DNA of 64,000 bases, taken from Metalysinibacillus jejuensis. Its GTDB lineage: Bacteria > Bacillota > Bacilli > Bacillales_A > Planococcaceae. The stretch is taken from contig NZ_QAFW01000004.1 of assembly GCF_003057615.1 (NCBI RefSeq), forward strand, positions 36,642 to 100,641. The letters run 5' to 3'. Shown piece after piece: positions 53,539 through 63,841 of this stretch (its first letter is position 1; every line of letters starts with the position of its first letter). Below the pieces are notes generated by a model. It made no database searches. It was not told the DNA's origin and saw only the letters and a list, made by a program, of their open reading frames with translations. A program made the translations under genes and the position numbers.

Positions 53539-54699
53539 ATGGAGTTTGCACAAATGCTTGAGGCATTAAACGAACGCATCTTAAATGAACAATTAATCCA
53601 CGCGACGATTAGCCAGCCACGTATGCGCTCAAATGAAGTAAAGCGTATCAAGTTAAAACCGGTGATGGTAAAAGAGCGTTATCATATTCAAGTTGAATAC
53701 CAATACGAACGTATTTTAAAGCATGATAATATTGTATTAGCTGACTTCCCCGCAAAACTAGAAGCCATTTTTGCTGATTTCCGTCAGGCACAATTACGCT
53801 TTACAGAGGAAAGTGTGCACATTCAGCTTTCAAAGAAAAACAAAGTACTTTGGAAACAAAATGCGGAACAAGTAACGAATGCCAGCCTTACACATAACCG
53901 CAAAAAGCAGTATGTACTTGAGGAAAACACCGCCTATCCTTTTTTAGTACGTCTTGGCGTACAAACAGCTGATGGTAAAGTGAAGCAAGCAAAGTTTGAT
54001 AAGTTTAAACAAATTAATCGCTTCGTTGAAATGATTGATGACAGCCTTAGCTATTTACCTAAAGACCGTACGATCCGTATTTTAGATTTCGGCTCTGGCA
54101 AATCCTATTTAACTTTTGCACTCTACCACTATTTAAAAATTGAAAAAGGCCTAGACATTCATGTTACCGGGCTTGATTTAAAAAAGGAAGTTATCGAAGA
54201 ATGCGCGCAAATTGCGAGAGATTTAAACTATGAGCACCTTGAATTTTTAGTTGGTGATATTAATGATTATAACGACGAAACCGCTGTTGATATGGTCGTA
54301 ACCTTGCATGCCTGTGATGTAGCAACGGATATGGCATTAGCGCGCGCTGTACGCTGGGGTGCAAGTGTTATTTTAAGTGTACCTTGCTGTCAGCACGAAC
54401 TTAATCGTCAGTTGCAAGCACCTGCGTTAGATATAATGTTACAACATGGACTTGTTAAGGAACGCTTTGCTGCCTTAGCGACAGACAGTATTCGGGCCGA
54501 AATTTTATCGCTCGTTGGCTACGAAACACAGCTGCTAGAATTTATCGACATGGCACATACACCTAAGAACATTTTAATCCGTGCTTACTATACAGGTAAA
54601 AAGCCAAGTGCTGAGCAATTTGAGCGTTACGAGCGTTTCACTCAACTACTACATGCACAACCCTTCCTAGCGAAGGAATTAAAAATCGAGCGACCATAA
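53539..54699 (+). CDS. SAM-dependent methyltransferase (Methyltransf_32 type)
   Basis: A 386-residue protein. The C-terminal half has motif I ILDFGSGKSYLTFALYHYL, VTGLDLKKEVIEEC as the SAM-binding acidic loop, and a VVTLHACDVATDMALARA segment with SVPCCQHELNRQL. The N-terminal 150 residues look like an RNA-binding-type region. Close relatives are uncharacterised SAM methyltransferases of Firmicutes; an RNA substrate is only a guess. GAAAGGGGCGAAC lies before the start. Its stop overlaps the terminator stem. Confidence 0.78.
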   Translation: MEFAQMLEALNERILNEQLIHATISQPRMRSNEVKRIKLKPVMVKERYHIQVEYQYERILKHDNIVLADFPAKLEAIFADFRQAQLRFTEESVHIQLSKKNKVLWKQNAEQVTNASLTHNRKKQYVLEENTAYPFLVRLGVQTADGKVKQAKFDKFKQINRFVEMIDDSLSYLPKDRTIRILDFGSGKSYLTFALYHYLKIEKGLDIHVTGLDLKKEVIEECAQIARDLNYEHLEFLVGDINDYNDETAVDMVVTLHACDVATDMALARAVRWGASVILSVPCCQHELNRQLQAPALDIMLQHGLVKERFAALATDSIRAEILSLVGYETQLLEFIDMAHTPKNILIRAYYTGKKPSAEQFERYERFTQLLHAQPFLAKELKIERP

Positions 54700-54719
54700 G
54701 CGGCCGCTCGATTTTTTTA
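54681..54719. terminator. Terminator overlapping the methyltransferase stop
   Basis: AAAAATCGAGCG pairs with CGCTCGATTTTTTT; the left arm lies inside the last codons of the methyltransferase gene. It also serves the convergent ABC permease gene. Confidence 0.85.
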
Positions 54720-55997
54720 TACTTCTTGACGCAATGCTTGAATGACATCAATCTTTGTAGCTTTGCGTGCAGGACGCCAACCAGAAATCATTGCCACACC
54801 AATACTAATAGCAGAGGCAATAACGACAAGTTGCCACGGAATAGCAGAAAAAATCATTTCACGCTCGCCGATATCTTCACCCGTTGCCATCTCTAAGACA
54901 ATCGGTAGTGCAAAGTTAACCGTAACGCTAATCACATACGAAATAATTACCGCAATTACTGTGCCAACAATGCCAATAAAAGCACTTTCCATTAAAAATA
55001 AACGTTGAATTAATTTAGGGCTTGCGCCAATAGCCTTTAATACACCAATTTCGCGTGTACGCTCAGTTACTGCCATCGTCATCGTATTAAAAATACCAAT
55101 AGAAGCAATTAATACGGCAATGGTGCCGACAAATAATAGCCCTGCCTTAAATACGGCAAAGAACACATTAATTTGGTCCATCTGCTCAATAACAGAGTAT
55201 ACACCTAAGCCTTCTTTTTTCAGTTTTGTTAGTAAAGGCTTAACGTTTTCCATTGAGTCCATGTGAATAATATACTCACTTGGGAAAGGATCAGGTTGTA
55301 AGCCTGCAAAGAAGTTAATAGCTTTATCGCTAAATATAACTTGATTATCAATCATCCACTCATAGCTTGGCGCTTGTAGTATACCTACTACTTTAAATGG
55401 TTTAACCACTTGTTGTTCTTCATCATTTTCGACAGTAAGTGTTACGGTTTGCCCAACAATATTACCTTTAAACCCTTCGTCTTCACCCATATAATTTTCT
55501 TGCTTTTTATTCGCCGCTTCTACTTTTTCGTTATAGGCTTCTTGATCTGCCTCATTCATTAAGCGCTGTGCATAATGGTAGCCAACGACAATTTCATCTG
55601 CTGCCTTTGGATAACTACCTTGTGCTAACTTGCCATTTACCTTTTGGAAAGCAGTCATGTCATAAAACTTGCCTTCACTATGTGCCTCGCGGTCATCAAG
55701 CTCAGATTTTAAAGCCATTGGCAAATGTGTTTTTTGTACAACCGCTTTAACATTATCTTCGTCTTTAAGTGATGCTGCTCGCTCTTTTGTTAAACTATCA
55801 TCATAAAGCTGGATACGGGTCACAGCTTCGTCTGATAAAATTTCATTTTTAACGGTTTGTTGAAGCCCAAAACCAACAGAGGCAAGCACAATTAAAAAGG
55901 CACAGCCAATCGTTGCCGCAAGAATGGTCATAAATACACGCATTTTATTTTTTACAATATGCTGTTTCACAAAGTCCAATTGGTCTTTCAGTAACAT
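54717..55997 (-). CDS. MacB/FtsX-type ABC transporter permease
   Basis: A 426-residue permease with the four-helix MacB plan: helix 1 at about 19-42, a large extracytoplasmic domain (about 45-285), then three helices ending GWRPARKATKIDVIQALRQE, the typical MacB-type C-terminus. TRTREIGVLKAIGAS is the conserved coupling loop. The start overlaps the ATPase stop. It likely exports a peptide or acts as a mechanotransmitter; target unknown. Confidence 0.87.
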   Translation of the reverse strand: MLLKDQLDFVKQHIVKNKMRVFMTILAATIGCAFLIVLASVGFGLQQTVKNEILSDEAVTRIQLYDDSLTKERAASLKDEDNVKAVVQKTHLPMALKSELDDREAHSEGKFYDMTAFQKVNGKLAQGSYPKAADEIVVGYHYAQRLMNEADQEAYNEKVEAANKKQENYMGEDEGFKGNIVGQTVTLTVENDEEQQVVKPFKVVGILQAPSYEWMIDNQVIFSDKAINFFAGLQPDPFPSEYIIHMDSMENVKPLLTKLKKEGLGVYSVIEQMDQINVFFAVFKAGLLFVGTIAVLIASIGIFNTMTMAVTERTREIGVLKAIGASPKLIQRLFLMESAFIGIVGTVIAVIISYVISVTVNFALPIVLEMATGEDIGEREMIFSAIPWQLVVIASAISIGVAMISGWRPARKATKIDVIQALRQEV

Positions 55998-56680
55998 TAG
56001 GCTTCCTCCTTTAATTGTCCGTCATGCATTTTTAATCTGCGATGCGCAAAGCTCGCAACCTCGTCATCATGCGTAATAATTACAAATGTAATACCAAACG
56101 CTTTATTTAAATCTGCAATGAGCTGAAGAATTTCTTGTTCGGTTTCGGAGTCTAGGCTACCTGTCGGCTCATCCGCTAAAATAATTGGCGGGTTTGTAAT
56201 GAGTGCGCGCCCGATACTGACACGTTGCTGCTGACCCCCTGATAACTCATTAGGATAATGTGCGGCGACTTCTGCTAATCCGATACGTTGCATAAGCGCT
56301 TCAACACGGGATTTGCGTTCACTTGCTGGTATGCCTTGTAGTTTTAAGGGTAACTCAATATTTTCAGCCGCAGTTAAACCCGGCATGAGCTGAAAATTTT
56401 GAAAAACAAAACCAAAGTTTGTTAAGCGAAAAGCTGCGTGCTCCGCCTCATTTAAGCCTGTTGTTTCCTTACCATTAATTTTTACGCTACCTGTATCAGC
56501 CTTCATAAAACCTGCCATCACTTGCAGTAATGTGGACTTACCAGAGCCACTCTTACCAACTATAGCTACGATTTCCTTTGGCTTAATCGTAAAACTAATT
56601 GCTTTTAATACGTGAATAGGTTGTTCTGCACCCTTTTTACCAATTAAAAAGGTATGCGCAATATTTTGTACTTCTATCAT
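55997..56680 (-). CDS. MacB/LolD-type ABC transporter ATPase
   Basis: A 227-residue ATPase: Walker A GKSGSGKST near residue 40, signature LSGGQQQRVSIGRAL, Walker B ILADEPTGSLD, and ITHDDEVASFAHR. I take ATG 56680, after GAGGCG. It is first in the two-gene transporter operon with the permease, and overlaps it by one base. No two-component genes are adjacent, unlike the Bce-like locus at 1.7-6.5 kb. Confidence 0.88.
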   Translation of the reverse strand: MIEVQNIAHTFLIGKKGAEQPIHVLKAISFTIKPKEIVAIVGKSGSGKSTLLQVMAGFMKADTGSVKINGKETTGLNEAEHAAFRLTNFGFVFQNFQLMPGLTAAENIELPLKLQGIPASERKSRVEALMQRIGLAEVAAHYPNELSGGQQQRVSIGRALITNPPIILADEPTGSLDSETEQEILQLIADLNKAFGITFVIITHDDEVASFAHRRLKMHDGQLKEEA

Positions 56681-56762
56681 GTATGTACGCCTCGCTTTCA
56701 TTACTTACTATACGAGGTAAATCTTAATGTTAGCTGTTGATAATTATTAAGATTCTCTGAAG

Positions 56763-56795
56763 AAAAAAGGTCGAGCGCTAGGCTCGACCTTTAAA
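56763..56795 (-). terminator. Terminator upstream of the MacB-like operon
   Basis: AAAGGTCGAGC pairs exactly with GCTCGACCTTT over a 5-base loop; on the minus strand six T residues follow. It ends transcription from the small genes to its right. Confidence 0.85.
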
Positions 56796-56880
56796 TTTTG
56801 GCAGTAAATTGTTGATGAGAAGCAATCACTTTTATCCTGTCACACCCTTGAGTTCAGTTACTCCTTATATCGACCTACAT

Positions 56881-56914
56881 AAAAAAACACCTTCACAATA
56901 AATGTGAGGGTGTT
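56881..56914 (-). terminator. Terminator overlapping the end of the small membrane protein gene
   Basis: AACACCTTCACA pairs with TGTGAGGGTGTT (one mismatch) over 5 bases, with seven T residues after it on the minus strand. The arms cover the stop codon of the 57-residue protein. Confidence 0.85.
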
Positions 56915-57066
56915 GAGCTGATGTAATACGTTGTATCAGCACTTGTGTTAATTTGTACAGGCTTAGGCTCGTAATATTTAAAGAATAAATAAATACTTAA
57001 TGCACAACCAACCGCTACTAAAATTGCGAGGGTAATGATAATCGATGCCATTTTCTTACCGTTCAT
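56893..57066 (-). CDS. 57-residue membrane protein, hypothetical
   Basis: A small protein starting MNGKKMASIIITLAILVAVG with one membrane helix (about 7-30), then a polar tail KYYEPKPVQINTSADTTYY. AAGGAGG stands before the ATG, and a terminator hairpin overlaps the stop codon, so the gene is probably expressed. It starts 12 bases after the end of the next gene upstream on the same strand. I do not recognise a family. Confidence 0.65.
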   Translation of the reverse strand: MNGKKMASIIITLAILVAVGCALSIYLFFKYYEPKPVQINTSADTTYYISSTPSHLL

Positions 57067-57078
57067 AAGGCTGCCTCC

Positions 57079-57525
57079 TTATTGTTTTTTAAAGCCTTCC
57101 TCATAAAGATAAGCCTTTGCCTCTTCATACGTACCGAAAGCTTCTTCAAAGTTATCATTATAATAAACAACCCATGAGCGTTGTTCAAATAATAATTTGA
57201 TTTTATCACCACTTACATTTTCCCAGTCTTCCTCGACATTTGTGTCTTCTGACAAATAAGCGATAGCTGCTGCAATAATTTCACGCAGCGCCTCTTCATC
57301 ATAGTCACGAATGTTTACCATACTTTTAACGGCTTGTTCGCTATATTTTGGCATATCTCCTACAAAGACAAAGCCATTACCATTCGGATGTAATTTTTCT
57401 ACGACAATTTTCTTTTCGTAAAGACTCTCCTCAAAATGATAATTTACACGTTTTAATGAAATTTCTTTTTTAGTTAATTCAGGAAACGATTCAATAATCG
57501 CTTGTTTTTGTTCAAATGTTAGCAC
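57079..57525 (-). CDS. Hypothetical cytoplasmic protein
   Basis: A 148-residue acidic protein (many Glu and Asp) with no signal peptide or membrane helix, starting MLTFEQKQAIIESFPELTKKEISLKRVNYHFEES. It has a well-formed GGAG-type ribosome binding site and lies just upstream of the 57-residue membrane protein gene, so the two are probably cotranscribed. Such proteins occur in Bacillales without an assigned role. I see no catalytic motif. Confidence 0.68.
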   Translation of the reverse strand: MLTFEQKQAIIESFPELTKKEISLKRVNYHFEESLYEKKIVVEKLHPNGNGFVFVGDMPKYSEQAVKSMVNIRDYDEEALREIIAAAIAYLSEDTNVEEDWENVSGDKIKLLFEQRSWVVYYNDNFEEAFGTYEEAKAYLYEEGFKKQ

Positions 57526-57566
57526 GTTGCCAACTCCTTTTCTACAATCTCTCTACAGTATAGCCC

Positions 57567-57604
57567 AAAAAAAGATGCTCGAATATGACTTCGAACATCT
57601 TTTC
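57567..57604 (-). terminator. Terminator of the AI-2E-family permease gene
   Basis: AAAGATGCTCGAA pairs with TTCGAACATCTTT with one mismatch, followed by a T-run on the minus strand. Confidence 0.8.
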
Positions 57605-57605
57605 A

Positions 57606-58685
57606 TTAAATTGATTTAGTTGCAGCTTTTTTAATTGCTTGACGCGAATCATAAATATTTTTCACAAGTACTTTCATCACTGCATAAAATGGTACAGCGA
57701 TAACAATACCTACAAACCCAGCAATTTTGCCTGATGCCAAAATAATGGTAATTACCGTCAGCGGATGAATATCGAGTGACTTACCCATAATTTTAGGCGT
57801 AATAAAGTTGCTGTCTGTTTGCTGTGCTACGAGCGTTACAACCGATACCCAAATGGCTAACATCGGGTCTTGAATTAAAGCAACAATCAAAGCCGGTGTG
57901 AAAGCGATCCAAGGACCGATAAAAGGTATGACGTTCATAAAAAATGCAAAAATAACGAGTAGCAATGCATAATCTAGCCCTATGATTAAATAACCGATAA
58001 ACATAATGCTCGCCAATAAAAAACTAATTAATAGTTGCCCTTGGATATAGCTTCGTAATACATTATCAGTATCACTTAATGTTTTCTTTACCCATTGGCG
58101 ACGTTCCCCTTGGAATAAGCCGTAAATACTCGGTGCAAATTTCTCGTGATCTTTTAGCATAAAAATTAAAAAGAATGGTACAAGAATAGCTAATAAAGAA
58201 ACTTGTACGACCGATTGTAAAAAGCTCACTAACCATGTGCTTGCTACTACAGCAATATCTTGTACAGAATTAGTAAGATTATCAATGACTTCTAACAATT
58301 GCGGTGGTAAGTTATCTTTATTACGCAAATAATAATTTACACCGTCTTCTAATTGTCTACCAATTTTAGGTGCATTTTTTACAAGTTCATTTACTTGATT
58401 TGCAATAGGTGTCCCAACAATCATTAAGAAAGCCGTAACAAATGCTAAAATTGTTAATAAAATCGTAATTGTACTCCAGCCACGTGTAAACTTATGCTTC
58501 TCTAGAAAACGTTGCATCGGTTCTGTTACATAATATAATACGCCACCTAATAATAAGGGTACAAAAATGGTTTTAAGAATTGTGACAAGTGGAGAGAAAA
58601 TCCAATTTACTTCGATAAAGTACTTAATAATTAATAGCAGAAGTAAAATACCAATACCTACTTGAAACCATACTTTTCTAGTCAC
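57606..58685 (-). CDS. AI-2E family permease (PerM/YueF-like)
   Basis: A 359-residue membrane protein with about eight helices. SFLQSVVQVSLLAILVPFFLIFMLKDHEKF and GLDYALLLVIFAFFMNVIPFIGPWIAFTPALIVALI are the family hallmarks, as is the later ITPKIMGKSLDIHPLTVI loop. Family members export small molecules or, in some cases, act as sodium/proton antiporters. GTG 58685 follows AAGGTGG; an upstream ATG frame to 58754 overlaps pepF with no site of its own. Confidence 0.83.
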   Translation of the reverse strand: MTRKVWFQVGIGILLLLLIIKYFIEVNWIFSPLVTILKTIFVPLLLGGVLYYVTEPMQRFLEKHKFTRGWSTITILLTILAFVTAFLMIVGTPIANQVNELVKNAPKIGRQLEDGVNYYLRNKDNLPPQLLEVIDNLTNSVQDIAVVASTWLVSFLQSVVQVSLLAILVPFFLIFMLKDHEKFAPSIYGLFQGERRQWVKKTLSDTDNVLRSYIQGQLLISFLLASIMFIGYLIIGLDYALLLVIFAFFMNVIPFIGPWIAFTPALIVALIQDPMLAIWVSVVTLVAQQTDSNFITPKIMGKSLDIHPLTVITIILASGKIAGFVGIVIAVPFYAVMKVLVKNIYDSRQAIKKAATKSI

Positions 58686-58704
58686 CAATCCACCTTCTTT
58701 CTTC

Positions 58705-60402
58705 TTACAATTTATCATCCTCAACTTGATTAAGATAAGCGTTAACTGTCTCAATTACAGCAGCTACTGTACCTTCTTCAAATGGTGAATTTAAATCCGC
58801 TGCCGCTACAAGTTGCGTAAAGGACTGCGTGCCTCCTAATTTACATAGTTTAACATAATCTTGCCAAGCAAGTGCAAAATCTTCACGTGATTTTTTCCAA
58901 AATTGAAGTGCACAGATTTGCGCTAATGTGTAATCAATATAATAAAATGGGCTGGCATAAATATGTTGCTGACGCTGCCAAAAAGCACCTTCCTCTAAAT
59001 AAGCTATCCCATCATAATCACGATGTGGTAAATATATTTTTTCGATTTCACGCCACTTTGCATTACGCTGTGCAGGTGTCATCGTTGGATTTTCATAAAT
59101 CGCATGTTGGAACTCATCCACTGCTACACCGTACGGTAAAAATAATAATGCACTACTTAAATGACCAAATTTATATTTTTCTGTTTGTTCTTTAAAGAAT
59201 AGTTCCATCCATGGCCACGTAAAGAACTCCATACTCATCGAATGAATTTCACATGCTTCATGGGTTGGCCAAATGTATTCAGGTATGCCAACATTACGGC
59301 TTGAGTATACTTGGAAAGCATGACCCGCTTCATGCGTTAATACATCAATATCACCAGAAGTCCCATTAAAATTAGAGAAAATAAACGGCACGTCATAGTC
59401 TTCTATAAACGTACAATAACCGCCGCCTTCTTTACCTTTTTTCGCAACTAAATCCATTAAATTGCGCTCAATCATCATCGTAAAGAATTGCTCTGTTTCT
59501 TTAGAAAGCTCACTATACATTTTTTGTGCATTGTTAACAATCCAGTCAGCGTCTCCTTGAGGTGTTGCGTTGCCTGTTAAGAAATTTAAACCTTCATCAT
59601 AAAATTTTAGGCTATCTACTCCAATGCGTTGGGCTTGGCGCTTATAAAGCTCAGTTGCTACAGGCACGATTTCATCACGCACTTGATCACGGAATTTTTT
59701 AACCATTGCCGCATCATAATCGACACGATCCATACGAATATAGCCAAGTTCTACAAAGTTTTTATACCCTAATGTTGTAGCAATTTCATGACGTAACTTT
59801 ACTAAATCATCATAAATGGTATCAAACTGTTGTTGATGCTCTGCATAAAAACCAAAGCGTGCCTCCGTTGCTTGCTTACGAACACTACGATCTGTAGATT
59901 CTAAAAACGGACCTAATTGCGCTAACGTTAATGTTTCGCCGTTAAATGGTATTTGAGCAGATGCTACTAATTCTTGATAAGCCGACGTTAATTTATTTTC
60001 TTGTTGTAAGAGTGGTAAAATAGCTGGCGAAAAAGCATCTACTGCATTTTGCGCTAAAGCAAATAATTGCGTACCCCACTCTTGCTCCAGTTCTTTACGG
60101 AATTTAGAAGCCACAAGTGCTGCATAATACTCGCTTTGTAATGCTTCAAAACGTGGGCCAAATTCGTCTAAAAAATCACGCTCTGCTTTGTAAAATTCGT
60201 CTAATGTATCAACACTTGCACGAATATAGACAAGCGTTGCATTTGTTTGATACGTTGCAGCAATCTCATTCCACTTTGTGATGACCTCACTCTGTTGTTC
60301 TTTCGTCTCGGCATCGTTAAATTGTGTTAGCAATGCTTTGTGTTCGCTTGCTATTTGCGTTAAATTTGGACGTTCATATGGAAATTGTTCGAAGGTTTTC
60401 AT
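58705..60402 (-). CDS. M3-family oligoendopeptidase (PepF-like)
   Basis: A 565-residue cytoplasmic zinc peptidase. HEAGHAFQVYSS (HExxH, about residue 352) with a downstream Glu in THEACEIHSMSME supplies the zinc site; the N-terminal half is all helical, as in oligoendopeptidase F and the related pz-peptidase-like group. It trims short peptides in the cytoplasm, complementing the POT importer. ATG 60402 follows AGAGAGTGG. Single gene. Confidence 0.9.
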   Translation of the reverse strand: MKTFEQFPYERPNLTQIASEHKALLTQFNDAETKEQQSEVITKWNEIAATYQTNATLVYIRASVDTLDEFYKAERDFLDEFGPRFEALQSEYYAALVASKFRKELEQEWGTQLFALAQNAVDAFSPAILPLLQQENKLTSAYQELVASAQIPFNGETLTLAQLGPFLESTDRSVRKQATEARFGFYAEHQQQFDTIYDDLVKLRHEIATTLGYKNFVELGYIRMDRVDYDAAMVKKFRDQVRDEIVPVATELYKRQAQRIGVDSLKFYDEGLNFLTGNATPQGDADWIVNNAQKMYSELSKETEQFFTMMIERNLMDLVAKKGKEGGGYCTFIEDYDVPFIFSNFNGTSGDIDVLTHEAGHAFQVYSSRNVGIPEYIWPTHEACEIHSMSMEFFTWPWMELFFKEQTEKYKFGHLSSALLFLPYGVAVDEFQHAIYENPTMTPAQRNAKWREIEKIYLPHRDYDGIAYLEEGAFWQRQQHIYASPFYYIDYTLAQICALQFWKKSREDFALAWQDYVKLCKLGGTQSFTQLVAAADLNSPFEEGTVAAVIETVNAYLNQVEDDKL

Positions 60403-60499
60403 AGTTGCCACTCTCTTTTCTTGAATATTTGTACTTTTCTATTATCATACGAAAGCCTTGCGCTTGCAATAAAAAAGCGGGTCATACACTAACGCCAGT

Positions 60500-60530
60500 A
60501 AAAAAACGCCCTCATAAATAGGGCGCTTTA
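60500..60530 (-). terminator. Terminator of the chemoreceptor gene
   Basis: AACGCCCT pairs with AGGGCGCTT around a 7-base loop, with A-runs giving a T-run on the minus strand. Confidence 0.8.
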
Positions 60531-60533
60531 CTA

Positions 60534-62273
60534 TCAACGTATGCGGAAGCGAGCGATCGCTTCATTTAATGCAATAATTTCATCACTTAATTCATTTGCC
60601 GAAGTCGTGACAATAGCAATTGCATGTTGTTGTTCTTCCACAGAAGCTGTCACTTCTTCTGCGGCTGCTGCATTTAACTCACTCATATCAGCTACTGTAG
60701 CAATTGCACTCGTCATAATAGTTTTAGATTGATCAATGGCACCGACACTCGCAATGACTGCATCAATAGATTCTACAATATGTGTTACCGCCTGCTCTAA
60801 TTCTTCAAAAGCTAGCTCTGTGTATGCCACAGATTGGTTTTGTTGTTGTACAATTTGATACGTTTTTGTCATTTCATTAGTGACTAAAGATGTCTCTTCT
60901 GTAATACCGCGTAGCGTCGTACGCACAGAATCTGTAGCGGATACCGTTTGATCAGCTAACTTACGTACTTCTTCCGCTACTACCGCAAAACCTTTGCCAT
61001 GTTCACCCGCGCGCGCTGCTTCGATTGAAGCATTTAATGCTAGCAAGTTCGTTTGGTCAGAAATATCGCTAATTGTCCCGACAATCGTCTCAATTTCTTG
61101 CATTTTATCTGTTAAATGAGTAAATACTAAACGCATGCGCTCCATAATTGTAAACGTCTCGTCGGATTTTGTTTTTAGCTCTTGTAAACTCGTTACACCT
61201 TTTTCATTGGACTGCTTCATCTCATTAGAAGAAGCATACATAACCGTATTGCGATCTTGCAATATTTTCAATTCATTGGCAAATTGTTGCGATGTCTCTT
61301 GGGTGTTTTCGGCGCTCACCGCTTGCTGTTCAGCACGCGTTGAAACTTCGGTAATTGCTCTCACGATTTCATCACCGTATGCTGTTGTTTCTTCAGATAC
61401 TGCTGATAAATTCGTTGATGTGTCTTTAATTACTGAAATTGCACCTTCGACCTCCGTAATTAACGCTTTCAAATGAGCTACCATTTGATTAAAGTTACGA
61501 TTTAATGAGCCAACCTCATCTGCTCTTTGTAAATCTTCTAGTGGCATCGTTAAATTGCCTCTCGCAACTTCTCGTACACGTTCCGTTAAACGTGCTAGCG
61601 GGCTCGAAATATGTCGTGCCACGATGGAGACAACGATAATACCTACTATGATAGCAATGACAAGCATCAGTATAATTTTTTGTAAAATACTTTTTGCAGG
61701 CGCGTTAAAATCCTGCATGTATGTACCAGCTGCTATCGTCCAACCCCACTCACTATCCGTCTTAGAGTAGACGACTTTTTGTGCAATCGTTGTTGAAAAA
61801 GGAAGTGCAAAGTGATATTTTGTAAACCCTCCTTGTTCGCCTTGCTCAATAACTTCTCGAATAAAATATTCACCGTCCGTATCCTTCTCTTCCCATAAAC
61901 TTTCTCCTTCACGTGTCGGGTGCATAAGTAACACACCATTAGCATCAACAATATATAAATAACCTGTCTCTCCTAAATCAGCTGGGTGTGTGATTTCTCT
62001 CTTACCATCATTTTGTTTTGCACCTAGCAATAAGGTTTTGACCTCCTCTTGTGCTTCTTCTAACGTTAAGTTACCCGCGTAAAAATCACGTTTGACGCTA
62101 GATAGTAGTTGCATAGATGTTTCAACGCTATTTTTCAATACTGTTTCCCCTAATGTATTTAAGCTGCTCTTAGCTTGCGTATAACTAACGATAGCCATAA
62201 TAGCACTCGGTATGAGGAGTAAAGCTAGGCATAAAATCGTAAGTTTTCCCCTTATACTATTAATGTATCCCAT
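60534..62273 (-). CDS. Methyl-accepting chemotaxis protein
   Basis: A 579-residue membrane chemoreceptor: helix 1 (about 11-31), an extracytoplasmic single-Cache-like sensor (about 35-195, with [23 protein letters not shown]), helix 2 (about 200-220), HAMP ([22 protein letters not shown]), and a cytoplasmic signalling domain whose tip reads [43 protein letters not shown]. The Cache domain of this type often binds small organic acids. No che genes lie nearby. It implies a motile cell. Confidence 0.92.
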   Translation of the reverse strand: MGYINSIRGKLTILCLALLLIPSAIMAIVSYTQAKSSLNTLGETVLKNSVETSMQLLSSVKRDFYAGNLTLEEAQEEVKTLLLGAKQNDGKREITHPADLGETGYLYIVDANGVLLMHPTREGESLWEEKDTDGEYFIREVIEQGEQGGFTKYHFALPFSTTIAQKVVYSKTDSEWGWTIAAGTYMQDFNAPAKSILQKIILMLVIAIIVGIIVVSIVARHISSPLARLTERVREVARGNLTMPLEDLQRADEVGSLNRNFNQMVAHLKALITEVEGAISVIKDTSTNLSAVSEETTAYGDEIVRAITEVSTRAEQQAVSAENTQETSQQFANELKILQDRNTVMYASSNEMKQSNEKGVTSLQELKTKSDETFTIMERMRLVFTHLTDKMQEIETIVGTISDISDQTNLLALNASIEAARAGEHGKGFAVVAEEVRKLADQTVSATDSVRTTLRGITEETSLVTNEMTKTYQIVQQQNQSVAYTELAFEELEQAVTHIVESIDAVIASVGAIDQSKTIMTSAIATVADMSELNAAAAEEVTASVEEQQHAIAIVTTSANELSDEIIALNEAIARFRIR

Positions 62274-62436
62274 ATTCCTCGCCTCCCCCTGATGTTTTAT
62301 ACTACTTTTGCAATATACTTCTATTATCCATTAGCACAATGAATAAGCAATACTTTTATTGATTTTTTTGCTAGTTCATTCACTTTTTCTAGCGATAAAA
62401 CATATTTCATCTTTTACTATAAAGAAAATCGGCATA

Positions 62437-62478
62437 GAAAAAGCCAACATTTCTTTGAAGTGAAATGTTGGCTTTTTG
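62437..62478 (-). terminator. Terminator of the YebC-family gene
   Basis: AAAAAGCCAACATTTC pairs exactly with GAAATGTTGGCTTTTT over an 8-base loop, right after the stop codon. Confidence 0.9.
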
Positions 62479-62480
62479 TA

Positions 62481-63197
62481 TTATGCTAAATCTGCGTTAT
62501 GATATACCGATTGCACATCTTCAAGATCTTCTAATGCATCAATTAGCTTTTCGAACTTCTCTGCATCTTCGCCTGCTAAAGCTACTTCAGTTTGTGGTAG
62601 CATTGTTAATTCAGCTACGGTAAAATCAGCGATTCCTGCTGCCTTTAACGCTTCTTGTGTTGCGAAAAATTGATCTGGTTCTGCATACACAATGACGTGG
62701 TCATCTTCTTCAAAGACATCGCGTGCATCTACGTCAGCTTCTAGTAAAATTTCTAATACTTCATCTGCAGATTTGCCTTCTAATCCAAATACAGCTGTTG
62801 CATCAAACATATAAGCAACTGAACCACTTACACCCATATTCCCACTATTTTTACCGAAAGCCGCACGCACTTCCGATGCAGTACGGTTAACATTGTTTGT
62901 TAAGGCATCCACAATGATCATAGTACCAGCTGGTCCAAAGCCCTCATAACGTAATTCATCGAAGTTTTCTTCGCCGCCACCTTTAGCTTTTTCGATAGCT
63001 TTCTCAATAATATGTTTCGGTACAGAATACGTTTTAGCACGCTCTAACACTACTTTAAGTGCTCGATTGGCTTCCGGATCTGGTTCGCCTGATTTTGCTG
63101 CTACGTAAATCTCACGACCAAACTTAGCATTTACACGGCTAGTACTTTGGTCTTTCGCCGCTTTTTTCTCTTTAATATTATTCCACTTACGACCCAT
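62481..63197 (-). CDS. YebC/PmpR-family protein
   Basis: A 238-residue protein of the YebC group: [48 protein letters not shown] at the N-terminus, [31 protein letters not shown] in domain 2, and [12 protein letters not shown] at the C-terminus. Long annotated as transcription regulators; more recent work gives some members (YebC2) a role in translating proline-rich stretches. I use ATG 63197, 9 bases inside an alternative start. Confidence 0.93.
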   Translation of the reverse strand: MGRKWNNIKEKKAAKDQSTSRVNAKFGREIYVAAKSGEPDPEANRALKVVLERAKTYSVPKHIIEKAIEKAKGGGEENFDELRYEGFGPAGTMIIVDALTNNVNRTASEVRAAFGKNSGNMGVSGSVAYMFDATAVFGLEGKSADEVLEILLEADVDARDVFEEDDHVIVYAEPDQFFATQEALKAAGIADFTVAELTMLPQTEVALAGEDAEKFEKLIDALEDLEDVQSVYHNADLA

Positions 63198-63270
63198 GTC
63201 TGTCATCTCACTTTTCTTATTTTCTGTCGTTTATTTTACTACTAGTGCTAACGTTTTGTAAAAGAAAAAC

Positions 63271-63841
63271 TTATAACTCTTTAGCATTAAACGTATCGCC
63301 ACCTTGAATTGTACCGTTTTTATAGCCATTTTTAAACCAGCGCTTACGTTGCTCAGAAGTACCGTGTGTAAAGCTTTCTGGTACAACGTAGCCGCGCGCC
63401 TGCATTTGCAATGTATCATCACCAATAGCATTCGCTGCCGTTAATGCTTCGTTTAGGTCTCCTACATCAAGGTAGCCTGCATTTTTTTGGTGGTGTGCCC
63501 AAACACCCGCATAATAATCTGCTTGTAATTCTAATTTTACTGTAGCTGCGTTATAAGATGTTTCATCCACTTTACTGCGCAATGCATGGACTTTTTGTGA
63601 TGTCCCTAATAATGTTTGTACGTGGTGCCCTACTTCATGCGCTACGACATAAGCCATTGCGAAATCACCAGGTGCTTTAAAACGCTCTTTCAACTCTTTA
63701 TAAAAACTTAGGTCAATATACAATTTATGATCTCCTGGACAATAAAATGGACCGACTGATGCCCCTGCTACACCACATGCTGATTGTACACTATCACTAA
63801 AAATAACTAAGGTTGGCTCTTCATAAGTGAGTCCGTTATCT
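63271..63841 (-). pseudogene. Neutral zinc metallopeptidase (YpfJ-like), 5' end cut off by an insertion sequence
   Basis: The frame reads the C-terminal part of a KPN_00809/YpfJ-type metallopeptidase: EPTLVIFSDSVQSACGVAGASVGPFYCPGDHKLYIDLSFYKEL, the zinc motif AHEVGHHVQ, and LQADYYAGVWAHH, ending FNAKEL. Going upstream it stays open through ACA-GAT-AAC, then meets an in-frame TAG at the junction with the insertion-sequence end at 63842. About the first 100 or so residues, including the signal/anchor region, are missing in this window. An internal TTG at 63723 could give only a fragment. The gene is therefore interrupted. Confidence 0.85.
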